A stretch of 64,000 nucleotides of DNA from UBA830 sp038146925 (lineage in GTDB: Bacteria; Pseudomonadota; Alphaproteobacteria; MPNO01; UBA830): positions 372,001 to 436,000 of the forward strand of contig JAYQSP010000011.1 of NCBI GenBank assembly GCA_038146925.1. Direction: 5' to 3'. Positions within the stretch are counted from its first letter, which is position 1. Every line of letters begins with the position of its first letter. Both the position numbers and the translations under genes were made by a program. The notes beneath the pieces are model-generated. The model did no database searches and was not told the origin of the DNA. It saw nothing but the letters and a program-made list of their open reading frames with translations. Positions 1 through 7,278 of this stretch are shown one piece after another.

Positions 1-1998
1 GAGAAAGCTCAGGCAAAGGCCACGCCGAAGCAGACCGCGAAGGACGCCAAGGGCGCGGCCGACGCGAAGGCCGACAAGGCGTCCGACGAAGATTCCAACG
101 ACGCGCCGGTCATCGATTCCGTCGATGCGTCGGTCAAGAAACTGATCGAGGCCGGCAAGGAACGCGGCTACGTCACCTATGACGACCTGAACAAGGCCCT
201 GCCGCCGGACGACGTATCCTCCGAACAGATCGAGGACACCATGACCCAGCTGTCGGAGCTGGGCATCAACGTGGTCGAAAACGAGGAAGCCGACGATGCC
301 GACGAGGCGGACGGCGACGACGCCAAGCCCGCCGCCAACGGCAAGGCCGCCAATGACGACAACCAGGACCTCGGCCGCACCGACGACCCCGTGCGCATGT
401 ATCTGCGCGAAATGGGCTCGGTCGAGCTGCTGTCGCGCGAGGGCGAAATCGCCATCGCCAAGCGCATCGAGGCCGGGCGCGAAAAGATGATCGCCGCGAT
501 CTGCGAATCGCCGCTGACCTTCCGCGCCATCCTGTCGTGGCGCGAAGCGCTGAAGAACGAAGAAATGCTGCTGCGCGACGTCATCGACCTCGACGCCGCC
601 TATGGCAGCGACAACCCCAAACCGGCGGCCGCCAACGAAAACGGCACCGCCAACCCGCCTCGCACCGGCGCGCCGACGGGCGAGGCCGAGGGCGAACCCG
701 ACGAGGACGAGGACGAGGACGACGCGGTCAGCGTGTCGCTGTCGGCGATGGAAGAATCGCTGACGCCCAAGGTTCTCAAGAACCTCGACAAGATCGACAA
801 GACTTGGCCCAAGGTCGCCAAGCTGCGCGAGAAGCGCAAGGCGGCCGAGCAGGGCACCGGTAGCTTCGGCGCGGTGTCGGAAAAGAACCTGGAAAAGATG
901 CACGCCGAGCTGGTCGGCTACGTCAAGAACGTGCGGATGAACAATTTCCGCATCGAACAGCTGGTGCAGGAACTTTACACCTATAACAAGACGCTGCTGT
1001 CGCTCGAAGGCCGGCTGCTGCGCATGGCGACGAAATCCAAGGTCGCGCGCGCCGACTTCCTAGAACAGTATCTCGGCTCAGAGACCGATCCGAAATGGCT
1101 TAACCGCGTCTCCCGCCTGTCGGGCAAGGGGTGGAAGCCGTTCGTCCAGCGCTATCGCGACGACATCAAGGATCTGCGCGACCAGATCGCCGCGCTGTCG
1201 GAAGAGACCGAAATGCCGGTCGACGAATTCCGCCGGCTGACCAACGAGGTCCAGCGCGGCGAGCGCGAAGCCTCCCGCGCGAAGAAGGAAATGGTGGAAG
1301 CGAACCTCCGCCTCGTGATTTCCATCGCCAAGAAATACACCAATCGCGGGCTGCAGTTCCTCGATCTCATCCAGGAAGGCAATATCGGCCTGATGAAGGC
1401 GGTCGATAAGTTCGAATACCGCCGCGGCTATAAATTCTCGACCTATGCGACGTGGTGGATCCGCCAGGCGATCACGCGCTCCATCGCCGACCAGGCGCGC
1501 ACCATCCGTATCCCGGTGCACATGATCGAGACCATCAACAAGCTGGTGCGGACGTCCCGCCAGATCCTCCACGAAATCGGCCGCGAGCCGACGCCGGAAG
1601 AGCTCGCCGTCCGCCTCGGCATGCCGCTGGAGAAGGTCCGCAAGGTGCTCAAGATCGCGAAGGAACCGATCAGCCTGGAAACCCCGATCGGCGACGAGGA
1701 AGACAGCCATCTCGGCGATTTCATCGAGGACAAGAACGCCGTCCAGCCGCTGGACGCCGCGATCCAAGGCAACCTGCGCGAAACCACCACCCGCGTGCTC
1801 GCCAGCCTGACCCCGCGTGAGGAACGCGTGCTGCGCATGCGCTTCGGCATCGGCATGAACACCGACCACACCCTGGAAGAGGTGGGCCAGCAGTTCAGCG
1901 TGACCCGAGAACGCATCCGCCAGATCGAGGCGAAAGCGCTGCGCAAGCTGAAGCACCCGAGCCGGAGCCGGATGCTGCGGAGCTTCTTGGATACCTGA
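1..1998 (+). CDS. rpoD: RNA polymerase primary sigma factor RpoD (5' end missing)
   Basis: Housekeeping sigma-70 factor that directs RNA polymerase to most promoters. The frame is open from base 1, so the start lies upstream of the window; 665 residues are visible. The first part is Lys/Ala/Asp-rich, then comes region 1.1 (positions 120-280), an acidic stretch near 690-720, the non-conserved region, and regions 2-4. Region 2 contains RGYKFSTYATWWIRQAI (about 1423-1475), and region 4.2 contains VTRERIRQIEAKALRKL near the C-terminus. The internal ATG at 241 lies inside region 1.1 and is not the true start, because the coding pattern continues upstream of it. The upstream neighbour would be expected to be dnaG, but it is outside the window. 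Confidence 0.97.
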   Translation, partial: EKAQAKATPKQTAKDAKGAADAKADKASDEDSNDAPVIDSVDASVKKLIEAGKERGYVTYDDLNKALPPDDVSSEQIEDTMTQLSELGINVVENEEADDADEADGDDAKPAANGKAANDDNQDLGRTDDPVRMYLREMGSVELLSREGEIAIAKRIEAGREKMIAAICESPLTFRAILSWREALKNEEMLLRDVIDLDAAYGSDNPKPAAANENGTANPPRTGAPTGEAEGEPDEDEDEDDAVSVSLSAMEESLTPKVLKNLDKIDKTWPKVAKLREKRKAAEQGTGSFGAVSEKNLEKMHAELVGYVKNVRMNNFRIEQLVQELYTYNKTLLSLEGRLLRMATKSKVARADFLEQYLGSETDPKWLNRVSRLSGKGWKPFVQRYRDDIKDLRDQIAALSEETEMPVDEFRRLTNEVQRGEREASRAKKEMVEANLRLVISIAKKYTNRGLQFLDLIQEGNIGLMKAVDKFEYRRGYKFSTYATWWIRQAITRSIADQARTIRIPVHMIETINKLVRTSRQILHEIGREPTPEELAVRLGMPLEKVRKVLKIAKEPISLETPIGDEEDSHLGDFIEDKNAVQPLDAAIQGNLRETTTRVLASLTPREERVLRMRFGIGMNTDHTLEEVGQQFSVTRERIRQIEAKALRKLKHPSRSRMLRSFLDT

Positions 1999-2006
1999 CG
2001 GCTCGG

Positions 2007-2065
2007 GCCGTCCTCCCCGCATACCTTCGCGGGGATGGCCGACTGAAAACTGCGGCCTTTCAGTC
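2007..2065 (+). terminator. two hairpins after rpoD
   Basis: Two inverted repeats follow the rpoD stop. The first is TCCCCGC/GCGGGGA at 2014-2020 and 2029-2035. The second is GACTGAAA/TTTCAGTC at 2041-2048 and 2058-2065. Neither has a long U-tract, so termination is plausible but not certain. They lie between convergent genes and could serve both. Confidence 0.45.
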
Positions 2066-2067
2066 GG

Positions 2068-2616
2068 TCAGTCTTCCAACCGCTCGATCTGTTTCTCGGT
2101 CAGCTCGATAGACTGGTAATCCGCTGGGTGGGTGGTTTCCAGCATCTCGAGGTCCTTCGACCAGCCGGTGACGGCGTGCTTGATGCCGGCGGGCAGCAGG
2201 TGGACGTCGCCCTTGTTCAGCCTGCGTTCTCCCTCGCCCTCGTACCAGAACTTCACCCAGCCCTGCAGCACGTAGACCAGCAGGAATTCGCAGTCCGGGT
2301 GGACGTGGTGGCGGACCGGCGGCCGGGCGCCCTTGGCGACGCGGATCACATGGCTGCCGTAGCGGCGCTTCGTCGCTTCCTCGACGCCGAAATGGCGGTA
2401 TTCGAATTGCGGGCGGATGTCCTCGTGGGCCCATTCGGCGTCTTTCGCGCTGTGGATCACCAGGTCGAATTTGGGGACGCGTTTTTTGAGGGGCTTCTTG
2501 ACCGCCAATTTTCGGCTGCCCGATTTCGCCGCCGTTTTCTTTGCCACGGTCTTTTTCGGCGCGGCCTTTTTCGCCACGGTTTTCTGCGATGCTGCCTTCT
2601 TCGCTGCTGTCGCCAT
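2068..2616 (-). CDS. cupin-domain protein with a histone-H1-like Lys/Ala tail
   Basis: 182 residues. The first 45 or so are almost only Lys, Ala, Thr, Ser and Pro, with repeated AKKAA/AKKTV units like bacterial H1-type DNA-binding tails. The rest (about 48-182) is a single cupin domain: the HHVHPDCEF metal-site motif, a Gly turn, and LLPAGIKHAV as the second half of the barrel site. The start follows an AGGAGG ribosome site five bases upstream. The ligand of the cupin is unknown. The tail suggests nucleic acid or polyanion binding, which is inference. The gene is convergent with rpoD. Confidence 0.8.
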   Translation of the reverse strand: MATAAKKAASQKTVAKKAAPKKTVAKKTAAKSGSRKLAVKKPLKKRVPKFDLVIHSAKDAEWAHEDIRPQFEYRHFGVEEATKRRYGSHVIRVAKGARPPVRHHVHPDCEFLLVYVLQGWVKFWYEGEGERRLNKGDVHLLPAGIKHAVTGWSKDLEMLETTHPADYQSIELTEKQIERLED

Positions 2617-2762
2617 GTCTGCCTCCTGTAATGACCTGGAAAAAGGCTAGCACAGGCATGCCTGCGATGACCACGGCAGCGCCACGCGCCGGCAGTCCTG
2701 TTGGATTTACCATAATGCGAACGTTTCTTAAGGCGACTGGGGGCGGGTGCTGAGCTGTCCGT

Positions 2763-3245
2763 ATGATGGAGATTCGATATTTGGTATTGGTAGGTGCGCT
2801 GCTTGCGATAACCGAAGCTTTGCCTGTGCCGGCGGCGGGGCAGAACGATGTGCCCGGCGTGACGAAATTCAATGGCGTATGGGATGCCTCTGTTGGGATT
2901 TCCTGCCGTGAAGGTGATGCCTTGCCGGAGATTCTGACCATCCGGGAGGGCACGATTGAGGGCACGATCCAGACCACTGACAATTCCAACCGGTTGTTCG
3001 GCAAGATCGACCGTTTCGGGCAGATGACCGCCTACGTGAACGGGCAATACACGCTGATGGAATTCCATGAGGTCATCGACGGCGAGGAAGGCTATGGCCC
3101 TGCGGCAGCAATCGGCGATGATGTCGACTGCGAGGGCGCGCGGACCCTGAAACGCCGGTCCGATCCAAGCATCCCGCACGTTCAGCAGCCGCGGCCGGGC
3201 GCCGCACCTGTAAAAATCACCGCAGATTCCCGCGGAGATTCCTAG
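2763..3245 (+). CDS. small exported protein of unknown function
   Basis: 160 residues. The N-terminus has a hydrophobic stretch (about 5-24) ending in a PVPAAG-like cleavage region, so export to the periplasm is likely. The mature part is acidic, with two Cys residues (near 42 and 120) that could form a disulfide. I recognise no family. The ATG codon pair at 2763-2766 lacks an obvious strong ribosome site. After the TAG stop the same frame stays open for another 31 codons to 3341. Confidence 0.55.
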   Translation: MMEIRYLVLVGALLAITEALPVPAAGQNDVPGVTKFNGVWDASVGISCREGDALPEILTIREGTIEGTIQTTDNSNRLFGKIDRFGQMTAYVNGQYTLMEFHEVIDGEEGYGPAAAIGDDVDCEGARTLKRRSDPSIPHVQQPRPGAAPVKITADSRGDS

Positions 3246-3341
3246 CGGCGGAATACCCGGCGCAGATTCGAGGATAAATTCAAAGCCCTGAACCGGATCG
3301 CCGAAGACAAACGCATCAAGGCCGTCGTCGAAAGCTGCTGA
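3246..3341 (+). other. in-frame open stretch after the TAG stop of the preceding gene
   Basis: Directly after the stop at 3243-3245 the frame continues for 31 codons and ends with TGA at 3339-3341. The peptide is strongly basic and amphipathic, including KFKALNRIAEDKRIKAVV. That is unusually protein-like for intergenic DNA. It could be a relic of another gene's 3' end or a readthrough extension. No start codon or ribosome site of its own is evident. Confidence 0.25.
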
Positions 3342-3420
3342 ACCTGCGCCGCTTTTTATGGTGACGCTCATCGTTTATATGACGTGGCGACAATAACCTG
3401 CGGCTATCGGAGCGGACCTC

Positions 3421-4875
3421 ATGACGGACGACACTTCACGGCGCAACCAAGGCTATCTCGATCTGCGCGAACTGATCGAGCAGTTCGACGAGATGGGCGA
3501 GCTAGCGCGGATCGACGGGGCGGACTGGAATCTCGAGATCGGGGCGCTGTCGGAAACCTCGGCGGCGGCGAAGCCGGGCAGGGCGAAGACGTTATTGTTC
3601 GACAATATTCCCGGCTATCCGGAGGGGTTCCGCGTCATGTCGGGTGCGGCGAACGCGTACAAGCGCCTCGCCGTGGTGCTGGGGCTGGACGATCCCGATA
3701 ACGAGATGGACCTAGTGCGCGCCTATCGGGACCGCGCCAAGCAGGATGTCTCGCCGATCCCGCCGGTCGAGGTGGCGGATGGGCCGGTGCTGGAAAACAT
3801 CGACCGCGACGACGAGGTCGACCTGCTGAAATTTCCCGCCCCTTTCGTGCACGAGCTCGACGGCGGGCGCTATATCGGCACCGACGACCTGGTGGTGATG
3901 CGCGATCCCGACAGCGGCTGGGTCAATGTCGGCACCTACCGGGTGATGGTGCACGACAAAAACACCTGCGCGATCTGGATGTCGCCGGGTAAGCACGGCC
4001 GACTGATCCGCGAGAAGTATTTCGAGCGTGGCGAGGCGTGCCCGGTGGTGATTTCCTGCGGCCACGATCCGGCGCTGTTCCTGGTGGCGCATCAGGAAAT
4101 CGACCACGAGCTCGATGAGTTCGCCTATGCCGGCGGCCAGCGCGGCAAAGCGATCGAGGTCATCCCGTCGGAGCTGCACAGCCTGCCGATGCCCGCCTAC
4201 TCGGAAATCGTGCTGGAAGGCGAGATTCTGCCCGGCGAAACCGCTGAGGAAGGCCCGTTCGGCGAATTCATGGGCTATTACGCGTCGGAGGCGTCGATCC
4301 TGCCCGTCGTGAGGATCCGCCGCGTTTACTGGCGCCACAACCCGATCCTCACGCTGGCCGTGCCGTCGCGCCCGCCGGAGAATTTCACCTTCGCCCGCGC
4401 CACCGTGAAATCCGCGATGATCTGGGACGAGGTCGAGAAAGCCGGGCTACCCGGCGTGAAGGGCGTGTGGTGCCACGAATCCGGGGCCGGGCGGCTGTTC
4501 AACGTGATCGCCATCGAACAGATGTATCCCGGGCACGCCTCGCAGGCCGGTATGCTGGCCGCGACCTGCCATGCGGGGAATTACGCCGGGCGCTGGGTGA
4601 TCGTGGTGGACGAGGATATCGATCCGTCGAACCTGTTCGACGTGACCTGGGCGATGTCGACCCGATGCGATCCGCCGGAGGATATCCAGTACATCAAGCG
4701 CGCGTGGTCGACGCCGCTTGACCCGATGCTGCGCAAACCTCCTTGGCAGAACAACCGCGCCGTCGTAGACGCCTGCCGCCCATATGGCTGGAAGGGCGAT
4801 TTCCCGACCGTGGCGGAAGCCAGCCCGGATCTGAAGGCGAAAATCCGGACAAAGTACCCGGCGGCTTACGAGTAG
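3421..4875 (+). CDS. UbiD-family decarboxylase
   Basis: 484 residues, the usual length for UbiD enzymes, which remove or add a carboxyl group on aromatic or unsaturated acids using prenylated FMN in the cytoplasm. The family's active-site region is present as EEGPFGEFMGYY (about residues 277-288), preceded by the conserved IPSELHSLPMPAYSEIVLEG approach. The C-terminal half has the typical hydrophobic core with HASQAGMLAA. The start follows GGAG nine bases upstream. No UbiX flavin prenyltransferase lies nearby, so the cofactor must come from elsewhere. The substrate cannot be told from context; UbiD proper for ubiquinone is one option, a catabolic arylic acid decarboxylase another. Confidence 0.88.
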   Translation: MTDDTSRRNQGYLDLRELIEQFDEMGELARIDGADWNLEIGALSETSAAAKPGRAKTLLFDNIPGYPEGFRVMSGAANAYKRLAVVLGLDDPDNEMDLVRAYRDRAKQDVSPIPPVEVADGPVLENIDRDDEVDLLKFPAPFVHELDGGRYIGTDDLVVMRDPDSGWVNVGTYRVMVHDKNTCAIWMSPGKHGRLIREKYFERGEACPVVISCGHDPALFLVAHQEIDHELDEFAYAGGQRGKAIEVIPSELHSLPMPAYSEIVLEGEILPGETAEEGPFGEFMGYYASEASILPVVRIRRVYWRHNPILTLAVPSRPPENFTFARATVKSAMIWDEVEKAGLPGVKGVWCHESGAGRLFNVIAIEQMYPGHASQAGMLAATCHAGNYAGRWVIVVDEDIDPSNLFDVTWAMSTRCDPPEDIQYIKRAWSTPLDPMLRKPPWQNNRAVVDACRPYGWKGDFPTVAEASPDLKAKIRTKYPAAYE

Positions 4876-4906
4876 CCGCGCCGACGGCGCCCTGAACTTT
4901 TCTTGA

Positions 4907-4937
4907 AAAAAAACGGCGGGGATTTTCCCGCCGTTTT
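4907..4937. terminator. bidirectional intrinsic terminator
   Basis: A hairpin with stem CGGCGGG/CCCGCCG (4914-4920 and 4927-4933) is flanked by A and T runs, giving a U-tract of eight on the minus strand and four on the plus strand. It sits between the convergent UbiD gene and the gene at 4954. Confidence 0.88.
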
Positions 4938-4953
4938 CCGTTCTTCCGAAGAC

Positions 4954-5400
4954 CTAAGGGGCTAGCGCCGCGCCTTGCGGCAGGATGCGATGTTCTGCAC
5001 CTCCTTGCACCGCCAGCGCGGTGCGCAGCAGCAGGGCGAACTTGATCAGCTTCTGATTCTCCTCCGCCGCGCCAGCCACCGCGATCTTGTCAGCGACGAA
5101 GCCGAACTCGAAATTGCCGATCGCGTGGCACACTTCGGTTTCGTTGAAATGGGCGTTGCCGCGCTTGCCCGATAGCATGTTCTTCGCGACATCGACGATC
5201 CATTCCACGCTTTCCTCGGTTTCCCTGGCCAGACCGACGAACAGCGCGCACACGCCTCGATTGGGATCGACCTTGGAGAAATGACTGCAGGCGTGGCTGT
5301 TATAGGCCTGGTCGACATGGTGGCCGAGCGCCTTCATGTCGTGCGCGCCTTCGGCGATCGCTTTCACCATGTTGTTGGCATAGGGAAAGATCCCGCACAT
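4954..5400 (-). CDS. unknown protein with His/Cys-rich N-terminal half
   Basis: 148 residues, no signal peptide or membrane segment. Residues 19-51 hold three single His, an HACSH cluster and a further Cys (around HVDQAYNSHACSHFSK and GVC), which could bind a metal. Residues 52-115 look like an amphipathic helical domain. I do not recognise the family. The start has a GAGG ribosome site nine bases upstream, and a strong terminator follows the gene. It is transcribed alone. Confidence 0.6.
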   Translation of the reverse strand: MCGIFPYANNMVKAIAEGAHDMKALGHHVDQAYNSHACSHFSKVDPNRGVCALFVGLARETEESVEWIVDVAKNMLSGKRGNAHFNETEVCHAIGNFEFGFVADKIAVAGAAEENQKLIKFALLLRTALAVQGGAEHRILPQGAALAP

Positions 5401-5658
5401 GATGTCCGACCTCTGCGCCGCTCCGTATTTGTTCGACGACAGCTATAGCTAACCCGCGACGCGGATTGGCGGCAAGGCGCTCGCCGTGCTTGGCGTATCG
5501 GCGCTCGGTCTTGGGCGACTAGCCGCCCACCGCCGGCGGTAAGGGGCGCTGGCGGCATCACTGGCCTGACCGCGCGACTGCACTTCGACCGATCCCAAAT
5601 CCAGCTTGCGCAAGCGCCCGTCTAATGGCAGCTTGCCACCTACGGTTTGTCGCCGTAA

Positions 5659-5735
5659 GGGCCTGTAGTTCAGTTGGTTAGAACGCTCCGCTCATAACGG
5701 AGTTGTCGGGGGTTCGAGTCCCTCCGGGCCCACCA
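5659..5735 (+). tRNA. tRNA with CAU anticodon (Ile2 or elongator Met)
   Basis: A 77-base cloverleaf with encoded CCA. The acceptor arm is GGGCCTG/CGGGCCC, the anticodon loop is CTCATAA on a five-pair CTCCG/CGGAG stem, and the T arm is GGGGG/CCCTC with TTCGAGT. The anticodon is CAU. The G1-C72 pair excludes initiator tRNA. The GGGCCTG acceptor resembles isoleucine tRNAs, in which C34 would be changed to lysidine by TilS, but elongator Met cannot be excluded. The D stem is GTTC/GAAC, a less common variant. Confidence 0.92.
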
Positions 5736-6080
5736 TTTTTCATAAAACACAGATATAAAATTACCCGAGCGTGGCTTGTTGGCGCGGGATCTTTTTTCCG
5801 CTCCGACGTTTTAAGGTTTTGCAAGAATGCAGGCCATCGCTTCCCGAATCGACCGGACAGCGCCCGTAATCATGCGGATGTATAGGCGCGCCGGTACCGT
5901 CAATTACGAGCAGGGAGTGGGGTAGACGCGGGAAGGAACTCCCGGGTATCTCCGTGCGCGTATTTACCTCGGCGCAGCAAGCGTCAGGTACTGCTGGCGA
6001 CGCAGTTGTACTGTGCTCTCCCCAAGCCGCCTATGACAGGTTTGCTTGGGTTGGATAATGTCGCTCCCGACAAGCAGAAA
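5736..6080. other. intergenic stretch without a recognisable gene
   Basis: About 345 bases between the tRNA and the terminator of the transporter operon. Short open frames exist on both strands, but none has a plausible ribosome site, family motif or consistent coding pattern. No attachment-site duplication of the tRNA end was noticed. Confidence 0.5.
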
Positions 6081-6110
6081 GGGCCGCTTCTATCTGAAGC
6101 GGCCCCTTTT
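6081..6110 (-). terminator. intrinsic terminator of the TRAP operon
   Basis: A perfect ten-pair stem GGGCCGCTTC/GAAGCGGCCC (6081-6090 and 6096-6105) with a five-base loop. T-rich bases flank both sides. It lies 22 bases beyond the stop of the TAXI gene on the reverse strand. Confidence 0.88.
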
Positions 6111-6131
6111 ACGCATTCAAGGTTGAACGGC

Positions 6132-7148
6132 TTACTTGATATTTGCCGCCGCTTCGCTGGCCGCCTTCGCCTCTGCGGTCCAGAGGCCCTGCTTGTTATA
6201 GAACTCGGCAGCAGCCGGATGATAGGGCACCATCGGGAAGAGGGTGACGGAGTTCCTCCGCTGGAAGCCCCGGAAGATCGGGCTGGCTTTGGTGAATGCG
6301 TCGTTGCCTTTCCAGAGCGCCTCAGTGATCTTTGTTGCCGTGGCGTCGTCCAGGTCCTTGCTGGACATCAGATAGGTGTCGTATGTCATGAGGTTGGTCG
6401 GGCCAGTGATGCCGAGCGGCGGAATGGGCTTCGGAAATTTGGCAAGCTTCAGTCCCGGGAACATCATCTTCCGCATCTTAGCAAGTTTTTCCGGCGAGTC
6501 GTCGAAGCTCAGGAACCGGATTTTGTTCTTGGCGTGGATTTCGCGCAGGATGGGCATGCCGACAGCGCCCCAGGTGGAATCGACCCGGCCGGCGCCGAAG
6601 GTTTTAATGCCGTCGACGACACCGGTAACAGGTACCTTGACGACGTCGCCCCAGGTCAGACCGCCATTGCCGAGGCCGGTTGCGATCGACATCGGCAGAG
6701 TGGAATGCCCGCCGAAATCGGAGGTTAGCTTCTTGCCCTTTAGATCGGCGACTTTTGTGATTGAAGAATCCGCGCGCACGACGAGGCCGAGACGCAGGAC
6801 GTTCGGACCGGACCGGAGGAGCCGGAAATTCTTGCGGGGTTTCTTCGCCTTGTTGCCCCCTGTGACTTCCAGATACACCGAACTGGCGGTGAGAACCGCA
6901 AGCTTAATCTCGCCCCGGTTAAGTGCGTCCAGATAGGCGTCCGGACCGGCAAACGGACGAACCACGAACCGCATGTCAGAGTTGTCAGTCAGCACCTTAG
7001 CCATGGCCGTGCCGACCCGGTTCATCAGGCTACCCTGTCTATCCGTCGCGATGACCATGGTCTGCGCCTGGGCATAGGCCGCCGAAGTGACCGCGAGGCC
7101 GGTGCCCAGGGCCAGCGCCGTGAACGTTCTATTTGCTCTTCTCTTCAT
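6132..7148 (-). CDS. TAXI-family TRAP transporter solute-binding protein
   Basis: 338 residues. It is the periplasmic binding subunit of a TRAP transporter, which captures a small acid or amide and hands it to the membrane subunit in an ion-driven cycle. The signal peptide spans residues 1-29 (MKRRANRT start, cleavage near AYAQAQ). The mature start IATDRQGSLMNRVGTAMA is the TAXI hallmark. The ATG at 7148 is preferred over the one 33 bases upstream because GGGAGG sits directly before it. The permease gene lies upstream in the same operon. The ligand is unknown. Confidence 0.9.
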   Translation of the reverse strand: MKRRANRTFTALALGTGLAVTSAAYAQAQTMVIATDRQGSLMNRVGTAMAKVLTDNSDMRFVVRPFAGPDAYLDALNRGEIKLAVLTASSVYLEVTGGNKAKKPRKNFRLLRSGPNVLRLGLVVRADSSITKVADLKGKKLTSDFGGHSTLPMSIATGLGNGGLTWGDVVKVPVTGVVDGIKTFGAGRVDSTWGAVGMPILREIHAKNKIRFLSFDDSPEKLAKMRKMMFPGLKLAKFPKPIPPLGITGPTNLMTYDTYLMSSKDLDDATATKITEALWKGNDAFTKASPIFRGFQRRNSVTLFPMVPYHPAAAEFYNKQGLWTAEAKAASEAAANIK

Positions 7149-7278
7149 CGTTTCCTCCCGATGGTTTTTGTGCGGTAGCATGAATTTGGAACCCGCGGAT
7201 TAGTGGAACGCCTTCACTATGTCACCTATTGCTCGGGGTGAACAAGTCCCCGAAACCGACTGCCAAACCGGAAAGGCG

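Noticed and set aside
5736..6131. Integration site of a mobile element next to the tRNA
   Set aside because: No integrase gene or repeat of the tRNA 3' end was found nearby.
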